Notes under the pieces: model-generated | What the model was told of the DNA's origin: nothing | The model's input: only the letters and a program-made list of their open reading frames with translations | Databases searched by the model: none | Assembly: GCA_903864275.1 (NCBI GenBank) | Contig: CAIPFE010000012.1 | Location: 44,332 to 108,331 of the forward strand | Source: an uncultured Mucilaginibacter sp. | GTDB lineage: Bacteria; Bacteroidota; Bacteroidia; Sphingobacteriales; Sphingobacteriaceae | Direction of reading: 5' to 3' | DNA length: 64,000 nt | Made by a program: the position numbers and the translations under genes | Part shown: one piece after another, positions 17,502 through 24,799 of the stretch | Position numbering within the stretch: the first letter of the stretch is position 1 | Layout: each line of letters opens with the position of its first letter

Positions 17502-17963
17502 ATGTCATTACAGCCAGGTCAGCCCGCCCCACAGTTCACTTTAGTATCCTCTGCAAAACAAAAAGTATCCCTGTCAGATTTTAAAGGTAAAAAAGTAGTC
17601 CTTCAATTCTTCCCGATGGCATTTACAGGTACCTGTACCACCCAGTTATGCACTATGCGCGATAATTTCGGCTATTACGATGGTTCTAATGCCGTAATTT
17701 TGGGTGTATCGGTTGATTCGCCTTTTACCCTTGCAAAATATAAGGACGAGTACAATTACCAGTTTGAATTGCTTTCAGATTTTAATAAAGAAGTTTCAAC
17801 GGCGTATAATTGCATTTACAAAGAGTTTGTATTGGGATTAAAAGGGGTTGCCAAACGCGCGGCTTTTGTGATAGATGAAGATCAGAATATCGTCTATGCT
17901 GAAGTGCTGGAAGTAGCAACCGACCTGCCCGATTTTGCCGCCATAGCCGAAGCTATAAAGTAA
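17502..17963 (+). CDS. Peroxiredoxin, AhpE/Bcp-like
   Basis: The track starts at a TTG (17484); the ATG at 17502 (MSLQPGQPAPQFTLVSS) is the natural start, giving 153 residues. The active site PMAFTGTCTTQLCTMRDNF has the peroxidatic cysteine at about residue 45 and a second cysteine at 50. It reduces peroxides at the expense of thiol donors. The lower half (KGVAKRAAFVIDEDQNIVYAEVLE) matches the AhpC-TSA fold. It stands directly upstream of the tRNA fragment/GIY-YIG element and shares its orientation. Confidence 0.92.
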   Translation: MSLQPGQPAPQFTLVSSAKQKVSLSDFKGKKVVLQFFPMAFTGTCTTQLCTMRDNFGYYDGSNAVILGVSVDSPFTLAKYKDEYNYQFELLSDFNKEVSTAYNCIYKEFVLGLKGVAKRAAFVIDEDQNIVYAEVLEVATDLPDFAAIAEAIK

Positions 17964-17999
17964 TTTTGAAAAATATTATAGCGGAATGAAAAGAAATCC

Positions 18000-18007
18000 T
18001 ATTTTTG
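18000..18007 (+). promoter_or_regulatory. -7 box upstream of the truncated tRNA copy
   Basis: TATTTTTG followed by CAG is an exact TAnnTTTG match, 16 nt before the tRNA-Arg 5' fragment. This spacing suits a tRNA promoter, so it may be the original tRNA-Arg promoter now cut off from the intact tRNA by the GIY-YIG ORF. No -33 TTTG was found 19-21 nt upstream. Confidence 0.5.
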
Positions 18008-18023
18008 CAGTCCGTTTTAAAAA

Positions 18024-18079
18024 GCACTTGTACCTGCCTGCCGGCAGGCAGGGCTCAATTGAATAGAGCATCTGACTAC
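18024..18079 (+). pseudogene. 5' half of tRNA-Arg(ACG), interrupted by a palindrome
   Basis: Gcacttgta (18024-18032) is identical to the first nine bases of the intact tRNA at 18317. After a 20-bp insertion, gctcaattgaatagagcatc then tgactac (18053-18079) matches the tRNA D-arm to anticodon loop with 25 of 27 identities. Similarity stops at anticodon position 35, where ttatatg begins. It therefore copies tRNA positions 1-35 and cannot give a functional tRNA alone. Confidence 0.85.
18033..18052. repeat. Perfect 20-bp palindrome inside the tRNA fragment
   Basis: Cctgcctgccggcaggcagg is its own reverse complement. It separates base 9 from base 10 of the tRNA fragment. Similar ctgcctgccggcaggcag palindromes are, from memory, dispersed in many bacterial genomes. 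Confidence 0.9.
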
Positions 18080-18083
18080 TTAT

Positions 18084-18326
18084 ATGTATTTTGTATATGT
18101 TTTACTAAGTGAAAAAAACGGACACAGATATGTTGGGATGAGTAATGATCCTGAAAAAAGGGTACTTCAACACAACGCGGGGTATACTAAATCAACTAAA
18201 GCCTACCGGCCTTGGGTAATGGTTTATTCGGAAAGCTTTGAAACTTTGTTAGAAGCTGTAAACCGCGAAAAGTACCTCAAATCCGGTATCGGACGGGAAT
18301 ATTTGGATAGAATATTGCACTTGTAG
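18084..18326 (+). CDS. Small GIY-YIG nuclease-domain protein ending inside tRNA-Arg
   Basis: 80 residues. MYFVYVLLSEKNGHRYVGMSNDPEKRVLQHN carries the GIY (here FVYV) and YIG (here YVG) elements, the catalytic arginine (EKRVLQHN) and the metal-binding glutamate in EAVNREKYLKSGIGREYL. Single-domain UPF0213-type proteins of this size are known but poorly characterised; homing nucleases, UvrC and restriction enzymes share the fold. The last codons (ata ttg cac ttg tag) are also the first ten bases of the tRNA-Arg gene, and a 5' tRNA half lies 5 nt upstream of the start. This nested layout points to a tRNA-targeting mobile element. Confidence 0.85.
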   Translation: MYFVYVLLSEKNGHRYVGMSNDPEKRVLQHNAGYTKSTKAYRPWVMVYSESFETLLEAVNREKYLKSGIGREYLDRILHL

Positions 18327-18390
18327 CTCAATTGGATAGAGCACCTGACTACGGATCAGGAGGTTAGGGGTTCGACTCCCTTCAAGTGCA
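18317..18390 (+). tRNA. tRNA-Arg (anticodon ACG)
   Basis: Cloverleaf read by eye: acceptor gcacttg pairs with caagtgc over 7 bp, discriminator A at 18390; D-arm gctcaattggatagagc; anticodon stem cctga/tcagg with loop ctacgga (anticodon ACG); T-arm with ggttcgactcc. 74 nt with no encoded CCA. Its first ten bases overlap the 3' end of the GIY-YIG ORF. A near-consensus -7 box (AATATTTG at 18298-18305) lies within that ORF. Confidence 0.95.
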
Positions 18391-18391
18391 C

Positions 18392-18457
18392 TTGGTCAAT
18401 AGTCATTGGTCATTAGTCATTAGGTGAAATTTACCAGGGACTAATGACAATTGACAA
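18392..18457. repeat. Heptamer-built inverted repeat between tRNA-Arg and adk
   Basis: Left arm: ttggtca, atagtca, ttggtca, ttagtca, tta. Right arm (18441-18457): ctaatga, caattga, caaa. The arms pair over about 17 nt around a loop holding ggtgaaatttacc, itself a small palindrome. Confidence 0.7.
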
Positions 18458-18461
18458 ATTC

Positions 18462-18492
18462 AAAGCCTTTATGTGATGTACCGGAAGGCTTT
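18462..18492 (+). terminator. Weak hairpin before adk
   Basis: Aaagcctt pairs with aaggcttt around a 15-nt loop, followed by aatttaat. It could end the tRNA transcript, but the stem is short and the U-tract is poor. It lies 15 nt before the adk ATG, so it could also be a leader structure. Confidence 0.35.
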
Positions 18493-18506
18493 AATTTAAT
18501 CACAGC

Positions 18507-19079
18507 ATGCTTAACCTTGTATTGTTTGGTCCTCCCGGAGCCGGGAAAGGTACACAGTCGCAAAAGCTTATTGAAAAATATGGGTTGATCCACCTTTCAA
18601 CAGGCGACTTATTACGCAGCGAAATTTCACAGGGTACTGCACTTGGCCTGGAAGCAAAGAAACTAATGGACCACGGCATTCTTGTTCCCGATGAAGTGGT
18701 GATCGGTATGATCAGCCATAAGCTGGATGCTAATAAAGACGCAAAGGGATTTATTTTTGATGGCTTTCCGCGCACAGTGGCCCAGGCCGAAGCTTTGGAT
18801 AATCTGCTCGAAACTAAGAACGCGCCAATATCAGGCATGATAGCGCTTGAAGTTAACGATGCTGAATTGGAACAGCGCTTATTATTACGGGGTAAGGATT
18901 CGGGCCGCCCCGATGACGCTAATCCCGAAGTGATCCGCAAACGTATAAAAGAATATAACGATAAAACTGCACCCGTTGCCGGCTTCTATAAGACCCAAAA
19001 TAAATTTAAAAGCATAAACGGCATTGGCTCAATTGGCGAGATATTTGATGCCATCAGTGCGGTTATAACCTCGTATTGA
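18507..19079 (+). CDS. adk: Adenylate kinase, short form
   Basis: 190 residues. The P-loop GPPGAGKGTQSQKLIEKYGLIHLSTGDLLR starts near residue 7, DGFPRTVAQAEAL near 82 and the LID region is short with GKDSGRPDD near 129. The zinc-type LID insertion is absent, as usual for the 190-residue form. It interconverts ATP, AMP and ADP. It is followed by obgE in the same direction after a 156-bp repeat-filled spacer. Confidence 0.97.
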   Translation: MLNLVLFGPPGAGKGTQSQKLIEKYGLIHLSTGDLLRSEISQGTALGLEAKKLMDHGILVPDEVVIGMISHKLDANKDAKGFIFDGFPRTVAQAEALDNLLETKNAPISGMIALEVNDAELEQRLLLRGKDSGRPDDANPEVIRKRIKEYNDKTAPVAGFYKTQNKFKSINGIGSIGEIFDAISAVITSY

Positions 19080-19084
19080 TCTCA

Positions 19085-19235
19085 GATTTTTTTTGATTTC
19101 GGATTTTCGATTTCGGATTTAAAGAAAGAAGATGATTCCAACATCAAAAATAATTCCGAAACGGCGCAGCCCTCTTGAACGCCATTGAAAAACAAACAAC
19201 AGTGAAAAATCGTAATTCGTAAATTCGAAATCAAA
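19085..19235. repeat. Heptamer-built inverted repeat between adk and obgE
   Basis: Left arm (about 19091-19122): tttgatt, tcggatt, ttcgatt, tcggatt. Right arm (about 19204-19235): gaaaaatcgtaattcgtaaa then ttcgaaatcaaa, the reverse complement in outline. The right arm ends at the obgE ATG. Confidence 0.65.
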
Positions 19236-20243
19236 ATGTCTCAAGGTTCAAATTTTGTTGATTATGTGAAGATATGCTGCCGTTCCGGTCATGGGGGGGC
19301 AGGCTCATCTCATCTACATCGCGATATACTGACTTCAAAAGGTGGCCCTGATGGCGGAGACGGCGGGCGTGGCGGGCATGTGATTATAAAAGGCAATAGC
19401 CAGTTATGGACAATGCTTCACCTTAAGTACCGCAAGCACGTAATTGCCGGCGACGGTGATCCCGGTGGGAGTTCGTTACGAACTGGTAAAACGGGGAGGG
19501 ACGAGATACTGGAAGTCCCTTTGGGCACCACAGTTAAAAACGCAGAAACCGGCGAAATTATTTTTGAGATAACCCAGGATGGCGAGACAAAGATATTGAC
19601 ACCGGGCGGCCGGGGTGGGCAGGGGAATTGGCATTTTAAAACGTCGACCCAGCAAACCCCTCGTTTTTCGCAGCCCGGGGAAGAGGGCAAAGAGGACTGG
19701 AATATTCTGGAATTAAAGATACTGGCTGATGTAGGCCTCGTTGGGTTCCCGAACGCCGGGAAATCGACTTTACTTTCAGTGGTATCTGCAGCTAAGCCCG
19801 AAATAGCTGACTATGCCTTTACCACCATCGTGCCTAACCTTGGGATAGTTGCCTACCGGGGCGGCAAATCATTTGTAATGGCTGATATTCCCGGAATTAT
19901 TGAGGGGGCGTCGCAAGGGAAAGGGCTTGGGTTCAGGTTTTTGCGCCATATTGAAAGAAACTCTGTATTATTGTTTATGGTGCCTGCTGACACTACGCGT
20001 ACCATAAGAGAAGAATACCGGATACTGCTGCACGAATTAAAAGAATATAACCCCGAACTGATACACAAGCCGCGTGTTTTGGCAGTTACAAAATCAGACA
20101 TGCTGGATGACGAGCTTCTGCAGGAAATGAAAAAGGAACTTCCCTCGGATGTTCCTTCGATCTTTATATCATCGGTAGCTCAGAAAAACATTAATGAGCT
20201 TAAGGATTTACTTTGGCGGGAGATAAACAGGGAGTCGTTGTAA
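19236..20243 (+). CDS. obgE: Obg/CgtA GTPase
   Basis: 335 residues. The glycine-rich Obg fold occupies residues 1-160 ([29 protein letters not shown]). The G domain follows: G1 [11 protein letters not shown] near 167, G3 [16 protein letters not shown] near 213, G4 TKSD near 286. The variable C-terminal OCT domain is absent. The protein acts in ribosome large-subunit assembly and stress control. It follows adk in the same orientation. Confidence 0.97.
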   Translation: MSQGSNFVDYVKICCRSGHGGAGSSHLHRDILTSKGGPDGGDGGRGGHVIIKGNSQLWTMLHLKYRKHVIAGDGDPGGSSLRTGKTGRDEILEVPLGTTVKNAETGEIIFEITQDGETKILTPGGRGGQGNWHFKTSTQQTPRFSQPGEEGKEDWNILELKILADVGLVGFPNAGKSTLLSVVSAAKPEIADYAFTTIVPNLGIVAYRGGKSFVMADIPGIIEGASQGKGLGFRFLRHIERNSVLLFMVPADTTRTIREEYRILLHELKEYNPELIHKPRVLAVTKSDMLDDELLQEMKKELPSDVPSIFISSVAQKNINELKDLLWREINRESL

Positions 20244-20328
20244 GGGTTGTAAAAGGTATAATAAATTGTAAAGGTTAAAAACAACTTACAACACTTACAA
20301 CATTTTTAACCTATACAACCCTTTATAA
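20239..20328. repeat. Heptamer-like inverted repeat after obgE
   Basis: Left arm gttgtaagggttgtaaaagg through aaattgtaaaggttaaaaa; right arm caacttacaacacttacaac then atttttaacctatacaaccc. The arms are imperfect reverse complements. The left arm overlaps the obgE stop codon. It marks the boundary to the polysaccharide locus and could serve as a terminator for both converging units. Confidence 0.65.
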
Positions 20329-20336
20329 TCAACAGC

Positions 20337-21914
20337 TCACCTTCTCATCTTAGCTGCATAAAGTACATAGTTATTGCTAAGCATGGAAAGGTTCCACCCG
20401 GCGTACCCGGGGAATGATTTCATGATCATTTTTTCTTTTGGCCCGTTGTAGCTTTCGGGAAGCACTATATAAAGCGGCCCTGCAAAACCTTCGTATCTAT
20501 AATCGTCAACATCAATTTTGAGGTCATCTTCGATAGGTCTTAGTGTTATGATACGGTTATGAAAAATTTCAAGCCCCATATCATTGCTTACAAAAACAAA
20601 AGTTGCGTTCCGGTTTTCCCTGTCAAGCTTCATGATTTGATTTAGGGACTGCTGATCGATATTTGGCTGGGCTACGCCCGTCGCACCTCTTGGATTTATG
20701 CTGTTTATTCTAAACCCTTTTACTAAATAGGCAAAACTAGTGTACGCTATGCCGGCAAATACAAGCGCAAATAAGAATTTACCCAACGGCCTAAATTTAC
20801 CCACCAAATAAATTACTCCGGGGACAATTAAAAGGCCTATGATGCGAAAATGCCGGGATTCGTACGAGATATTAAGCTGGAGTAAATAAGAGAAACCAAA
20901 AAACAAAATAGCCGCTATGTAAAAAACAACCAGCAACAACCTGTAATGATTGTTTGGCATATAGCGGATAATGTTTAGCAACAGGATTATGCTTAGCATG
21001 GCGATCAATATCAAAATAAGGATGCCGGTGTCTGAATTAAATACTGGTTTCCATGTATGGTAGACGAAGGTGTGAAAAAGATCATCAATTGAAAATCCCG
21101 ATAAAATTGGGGAAGCGATGGGAAAGCTGAAGGTTTGCGCAGTCAGCTTAAAACCGTTTGCCGTTGAAGCAGGGCTTTGGCCTTTTGAAATGTAAAATAT
21201 ATAAATTACGGCCAATGATGCAGCTGCCGGTATAGCTATCCATACGGCTTTTTTTACCCAATCCGCAATACCCGATCGGGTTGAAGATAATCTTATCCAT
21301 AAACAGCATAAGCCTGCAGCATATATCCATAAAAATGATGATTTTAAAAAGAAACCGATCCAGCCTGCAAAAAGCACGAATAATATCAGTTTAAAGCCGG
21401 GCTTATTAAAGGAAAGGCAACCATACAAAAACCAGCCTTCAAAGGCAAATAGCAGCAATTCGCCCCCATTATAATAAACATAAGGTACAACAAAAGCCTG
21501 CTGGCAGATGATAAATAGGAGGCTGATCGTAATTACCCAGGGCGTAAAACCTGCTTTTTTGAAAAAAGCGTAAAACCCGGCCAGTCCGAGTATTTCACAA
21601 ATTGTAACTGTAACAGCTATGGCCTGCCCGGTATCAATTTTAGCAATCAACATAAAACAATAAGGTACAAGGTATTGCCCGGGCGACCACCATGTTAAAA
21701 ATTCGGTATAATTTTGTGATATATCGCTTTGATCAGGGCTTACAAAATTATTAAAACCGCTGCCCATTTGCATGGAACGCAGCACCTGGAATCCCTGCCC
21801 CGGATCAGGAAAAACGGCCGGTGGAATAAAAAATAATATGATTCCAACTAAAATCAGGCCTAAGCCGACTATTGTAAGAACAACTTTATAGGGCTCAATT
21901 TTTGAAGTACTCAT
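20337..21914 (-). CDS. Polytopic membrane protein, possible GT-C-type glycosyltransferase
   Basis: 525 residues with about ten to twelve hydrophobic segments, beginning VVLTIVGLGLILVGIILFFIPPAVF, and a soluble C-terminal part (after about residue 410) with EDDLKIDVDDYRYEGFAGPLYIVLPESY. The early periplasmic loop PPAVFPDPGQGFQVLRSMQ is a plausible active-site loop, and the layout recalls GT-C enzymes that use lipid-linked sugars. I do not recognise a named family. It is the last gene of the minus-strand polysaccharide operon, 19 nt after the acetyltransferase gene. Confidence 0.6.
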   Translation of the reverse strand: MSTSKIEPYKVVLTIVGLGLILVGIILFFIPPAVFPDPGQGFQVLRSMQMGSGFNNFVSPDQSDISQNYTEFLTWWSPGQYLVPYCFMLIAKIDTGQAIAVTVTICEILGLAGFYAFFKKAGFTPWVITISLLFIICQQAFVVPYVYYNGGELLLFAFEGWFLYGCLSFNKPGFKLILFVLFAGWIGFFLKSSFLWIYAAGLCCLWIRLSSTRSGIADWVKKAVWIAIPAAASLAVIYIFYISKGQSPASTANGFKLTAQTFSFPIASPILSGFSIDDLFHTFVYHTWKPVFNSDTGILILILIAMLSIILLLNIIRYMPNNHYRLLLVVFYIAAILFFGFSYLLQLNISYESRHFRIIGLLIVPGVIYLVGKFRPLGKFLFALVFAGIAYTSFAYLVKGFRINSINPRGATGVAQPNIDQQSLNQIMKLDRENRNATFVFVSNDMGLEIFHNRIITLRPIEDDLKIDVDDYRYEGFAGPLYIVLPESYNGPKEKMIMKSFPGYAGWNLSMLSNNYVLYAAKMRR

Positions 21915-21933
21915 TAAAATAATTTAACCAGAT

Positions 21934-22485
21934 TTACTCGATGGTCCTGGAGCGGACCTTTACGGCCGGGTTTCCCTGGTAGATAGTGTAGGCATCCATG
22001 TTCTTTGTGGCCACAGATCCACTGGTGAGTACTGAATGCGATGCGGCAATCACACCGGCGCTTACTATGGCACAAGCGCCAATCCAAACCCCTTCCTCCA
22101 AAACTACACTTAGCGTTATCAGGTCAAATGATGTTTTTTTATAATTGTGGCTCCCGGTAAGTATCACTGCCCCCTGCGAAATGCAAACATTACTACCGAT
22201 TGTAACCGGAACCAGGCAATCTATCCAAACATTTTCGCCAATCCAAACCTCGTTACCGATTGTCAGCCACCAGGGATATTTTATATTTACACATGGCTTG
22301 ATCTCCACTTGGCTGCCAATTTTTGCCCCGAATAGCCTTAGCAAAAAAACTTTTAAAGCATAAAATGGAAATAAATTTGATTTAAAAAAAACGGTATTGG
22401 TATAGTGCCATAACACCCTTTTAAAAATACTCCCACCCGGATTATAAGGGAAGTTATCATAACTCAACAGATCAGTTTGCTTCAT
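21934..22485 (-). CDS. WcaF-like acetyltransferase (left-handed beta-helix)
   Basis: 183 residues. Hexapeptide repeats run from about 55 to 165 (IGSQVEIKPCVNIKYPW, IGNEVWIGENVWIDCLVPVTIGSNVCISQGAVIL). HNYKKTSFDLITL near 114 and the C-terminal YQGNPAVKVRSR are typical of the WcaF/CatB/NodL group that acetylates sugar hydroxyls with acetyl-CoA. Its start overlaps the end of the GT2-exosortase gene by 14 nt, so the two are translationally coupled. Confidence 0.85.
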   Translation of the reverse strand: MKQTDLLSYDNFPYNPGGSIFKRVLWHYTNTVFFKSNLFPFYALKVFLLRLFGAKIGSQVEIKPCVNIKYPWWLTIGNEVWIGENVWIDCLVPVTIGSNVCISQGAVILTGSHNYKKTSFDLITLSVVLEEGVWIGACAIVSAGVIAASHSVLTSGSVATKNMDAYTIYQGNPAVKVRSRTIE

Positions 22486-23899
22486 TGACGGTTTTATTGT
22501 CGTCTTGTTTCACCCAAAAGTACAGGCTAATTGCGATAACCAGGTAAATAATAATATTAAAAATCGTGTGATGATCAAGGATCAGGGCATGTTGTTTATC
22601 CCAAAATATGGCAAGCACTACAAAGCGTACAATATTTAACAATTCGATGCCCAAAATACCGGTAACCAAAAAAATAATTTTCGATTTCAATTTTTTCGGA
22701 TACGATATAACAAATGCTGCAAAAAAGCTGATAACGCCCAAGCCGAGGCACGAATAAACCAATTTTAGAATTCCGTGGCCGGCTACTAACAGATCGTATT
22801 CATTTGTTATGGCCGCAAAGCCCAGCCAGTTAAGTACCCGGGCACTGCTTTGTAATAATATCCAGCGCAAGCCCTTTATGTAATTTAAATAATCATCAAG
22901 AAATACGCTGTAATAATGATGGCCGCCTGGTAAAGTAATGCTAAAAAAGAAGAGATTAAAGTAATAGAATAAGGGGAACAAAATAATAAAAGATAATACA
23001 AACCTGAAGGGTTCATTTTTCTTATGGTAATCTGTTTGTGCTATTTTTTTTTGCTGCTGGATTTTCTCATCAATTTTAATGTCAACAATCAGCCTGAACC
23101 AAAAGCCCTGCAAAAAATGAAATATCACACCGGTGCGGCCATCAAGTATCCCCAGTTGGAAAAACATCCGATATAAAAAATATACCATAGGCCTTACGTA
23201 TCGGGGTAATTTCCACCATATATTCTTTAGCCAGGCCCGGCGCTCGTCCGGCGAGCCCCAAAAATGAGGCGCAACCGTTTGTGAACGCGTTTGCTCAATG
23301 CGTTCAAGTTCCTCCAGTGCAACGAGGTCACTATAGCGATTATGTTTTTCTATCCAGAAAGCGATCTTGTTTTCTTTTAAATTTTCTTCTAAAATATGGC
23401 CATCTTTCCAAATAATAGTATTGCCAGGCACTACAAAACGATGATCCATATTTTCATTTACGTCTGAATAGCCCATGCCATACCTTATCAGTTTAAGCTG
23501 ATAAAAAGGGTAATAGCCCCCATGCTTTATCCAATGGCCCTTAAAAAAATTTTTACGGTTAAAATATATTCCGTTCACGTGCTTATAATCTTCGTCACGG
23601 AAGTTGGCCAGGCGCTCCCTTAATTCGGGCGTTACAATATGATCAGCGTCTAACCCGATTACCCATGGTGTTTTTATATCGAAATTTTTAAGCGCATAAT
23701 CCCATTGGTTGGGATGATTTTCAAATGAATGCTGCAAAAAAGTAGCACCAAAGCTTTCGCCAATTGCAATTGTATTATCGGTACTACCCGAATCTAATAT
23801 GAAAACCGCGGCATTGAGCGTACTGATAGATTGAAGCAGCCTTGGCAGATGCATTTCTTCATTATAAGTAAGAACGACAAATGAAAACTGGCTGTTCAA
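22472..23899 (-). CDS. GT2 glycosyltransferase fused to an exosortase-like membrane domain
   Basis: 475 residues starting at TTG. Residues 1-250 form a GT2/WaaE-type domain: VVLTYNEE near 8, DSGSTDNT near 36-43, GLDADH (DxD) near 82-87. Residues about 300-465 are a multi-pass membrane domain with exosortase/archaeosortase triad motifs: cysteine in YSCLGLGVIS (384), arginine in LLNIVRFVVL (425), histidine in DHHTIFNIII (443/444). Exosortases cleave C-terminal sorting signals of exported proteins and sit in polysaccharide loci; the Sphingobacteriales form known to me is called XrtY. A GT2 fusion is unusual. No sorted substrate is visible nearby. Confidence 0.75.
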   Translation of the reverse strand: MNSQFSFVVLTYNEEMHLPRLLQSISTLNAAVFILDSGSTDNTIAIGESFGATFLQHSFENHPNQWDYALKNFDIKTPWVIGLDADHIVTPELRERLANFRDEDYKHVNGIYFNRKNFFKGHWIKHGGYYPFYQLKLIRYGMGYSDVNENMDHRFVVPGNTIIWKDGHILEENLKENKIAFWIEKHNRYSDLVALEELERIEQTRSQTVAPHFWGSPDERRAWLKNIWWKLPRYVRPMVYFLYRMFFQLGILDGRTGVIFHFLQGFWFRLIVDIKIDEKIQQQKKIAQTDYHKKNEPFRFVLSFIILFPLFYYFNLFFFSITLPGGHHYYSVFLDDYLNYIKGLRWILLQSSARVLNWLGFAAITNEYDLLVAGHGILKLVYSCLGLGVISFFAAFVISYPKKLKSKIIFLVTGILGIELLNIVRFVVLAIFWDKQHALILDHHTIFNIIIYLVIAISLYFWVKQDDNKTVNEAN

Positions 23900-23905
23900 G
23901 ATATT

Positions 23906-23928
23906 TTGGCTTTGATGATCATTGATTT
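23906..23928. repeat. 23-bp direct repeat, copy 1
   Basis: Ttggctttgatgatcattga then ttt, identical to 24189-24211. Read on the minus strand it encodes SMIIKA, the end of the adjacent methyltransferase, followed by KIS and a stop codon that overlaps the TTG start of the GT2-exosortase gene. Confidence 0.85.
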
Positions 23929-24188
23929 TAAACTAGCTCGTTGCTTTAGTCGAAATAGCTTTAACAAATGGTTAGAAACTACCATTTACTACCATTTTAC
24001 TACCATTATTAACGCCTAAAACCATACTGTTTCTCATTTTAACTACCATTTTGGTTCCAAAAAGTACTTATAATTACCAAAGGAAGATAAAAAAACAGTG
24101 AAATTATTTCACTATTAACTATAAAATCAAACCTATCTTCTGACTCAGTCCTCCCTAATCCCAATCGGGAATTCACCCTCAAGTCAGG
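23929..24188. other. 260-bp gene-free insert between 23-bp direct repeats
   Basis: AT-rich, with the run actaccatttactaccatttt and actaccatt repeated several times (aactaccatttactaccatt, aactaccattttggttcc). No ORF of note and no terminal inverted repeats were seen. It separates the methyltransferase gene from the GT2-exosortase gene, genes that elsewhere in the locus overlap. Confidence 0.6.
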
Positions 24189-24799
24189 TTGGCTTTGATG
24201 ATCATTGATTTCCAAAAATAAGGGATTCGTCCGCTACCTTCAAAAGCAGTAACGGTGAAACCGGCGTTGGTTAATACCCGGCTCAACGTTGCCTTCGACC
24301 AAAATTTAATATGCCCGCCATGCCATAACGGGCCATGGTGCGCGTCCCATTTATTAAAAATGCTTAATGCCAGATTTTTTAAATAACCATGATAAGGGGT
24401 CGTTATGATAATTTCACCATTTTTATTTAATACCTGTTTGCAAAAATCAATAAAGCCTTCGGGGTCGTATAAATGCTCAATTACTTCTGTGGAAATGATC
24501 GTATCAAAAGTTAAATTCTGCAGGCCGTCTGGCAATTTACCTGTTGACAGGTCCTGGAGGAAAAATCTATCCGGGTTCGCCTGCCGGGCAATGGCGATCC
24601 CTTTTTCAGATGCATCTGTCCCATAGGCGTTAAAGCCTTTAGCAATAAGATAGTTGGCCAAATACCCGTTACCGCAACCCAAATCCAATATACACCGGTT
24701 CTTGTTTTTATCAAGCACCGAAAGCAAAGGGGGCAGCAGGTAGTCAAAAGTATGGGCTGGCTGGTCAGTATGAAAGCCGTAATCTTTGTAATCCGTCAT
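24179..24799 (-). CDS. Class I SAM methyltransferase, UbiG/Methyltransf_23-like
   Basis: 206 residues. SAM motif I ILDLGCGNGYLANYL lies near residue 38 and FDTIISTEVIEHLYDPEGFIDFCKQVLNKNGEIIITTPY near 102-140, typical of small-molecule methyltransferases in glycan loci. The gene overlaps the upstream glycosyltransferase by 4 nt (ATGA). The last codons (SMIIKANLT) lie in the 23-bp direct repeat; the other copy encodes SMIIKAKIS plus a stop, so the original 3' end appears to have been displaced by the 260-bp insert. Confidence 0.82.
   Translation of the reverse strand: MTDYKDYGFHTDQPAHTFDYLLPPLLSVLDKNKNRCILDLGCGNGYLANYLIAKGFNAYGTDASEKGIAIARQANPDRFFLQDLSTGKLPDGLQNLTFDTIISTEVIEHLYDPEGFIDFCKQVLNKNGEIIITTPYHGYLKNLALSIFNKWDAHHGPLWHGGHIKFWSKATLSRVLTNAGFTVTAFEGSGRIPYFWKSMIIKANLT
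24189..24211. repeat. 23-bp direct repeat, copy 2
   Basis: Identical to 23906-23928 and located within the 3' end of the methyltransferase coding sequence. Confidence 0.85.

Noticed and set aside
18024-18390. Group I intron in tRNA-Arg
   Set aside because: The intact tRNA is contiguous downstream and the upstream half is a duplication; the 5-nt gap and short ORF leave no room for an intron core.
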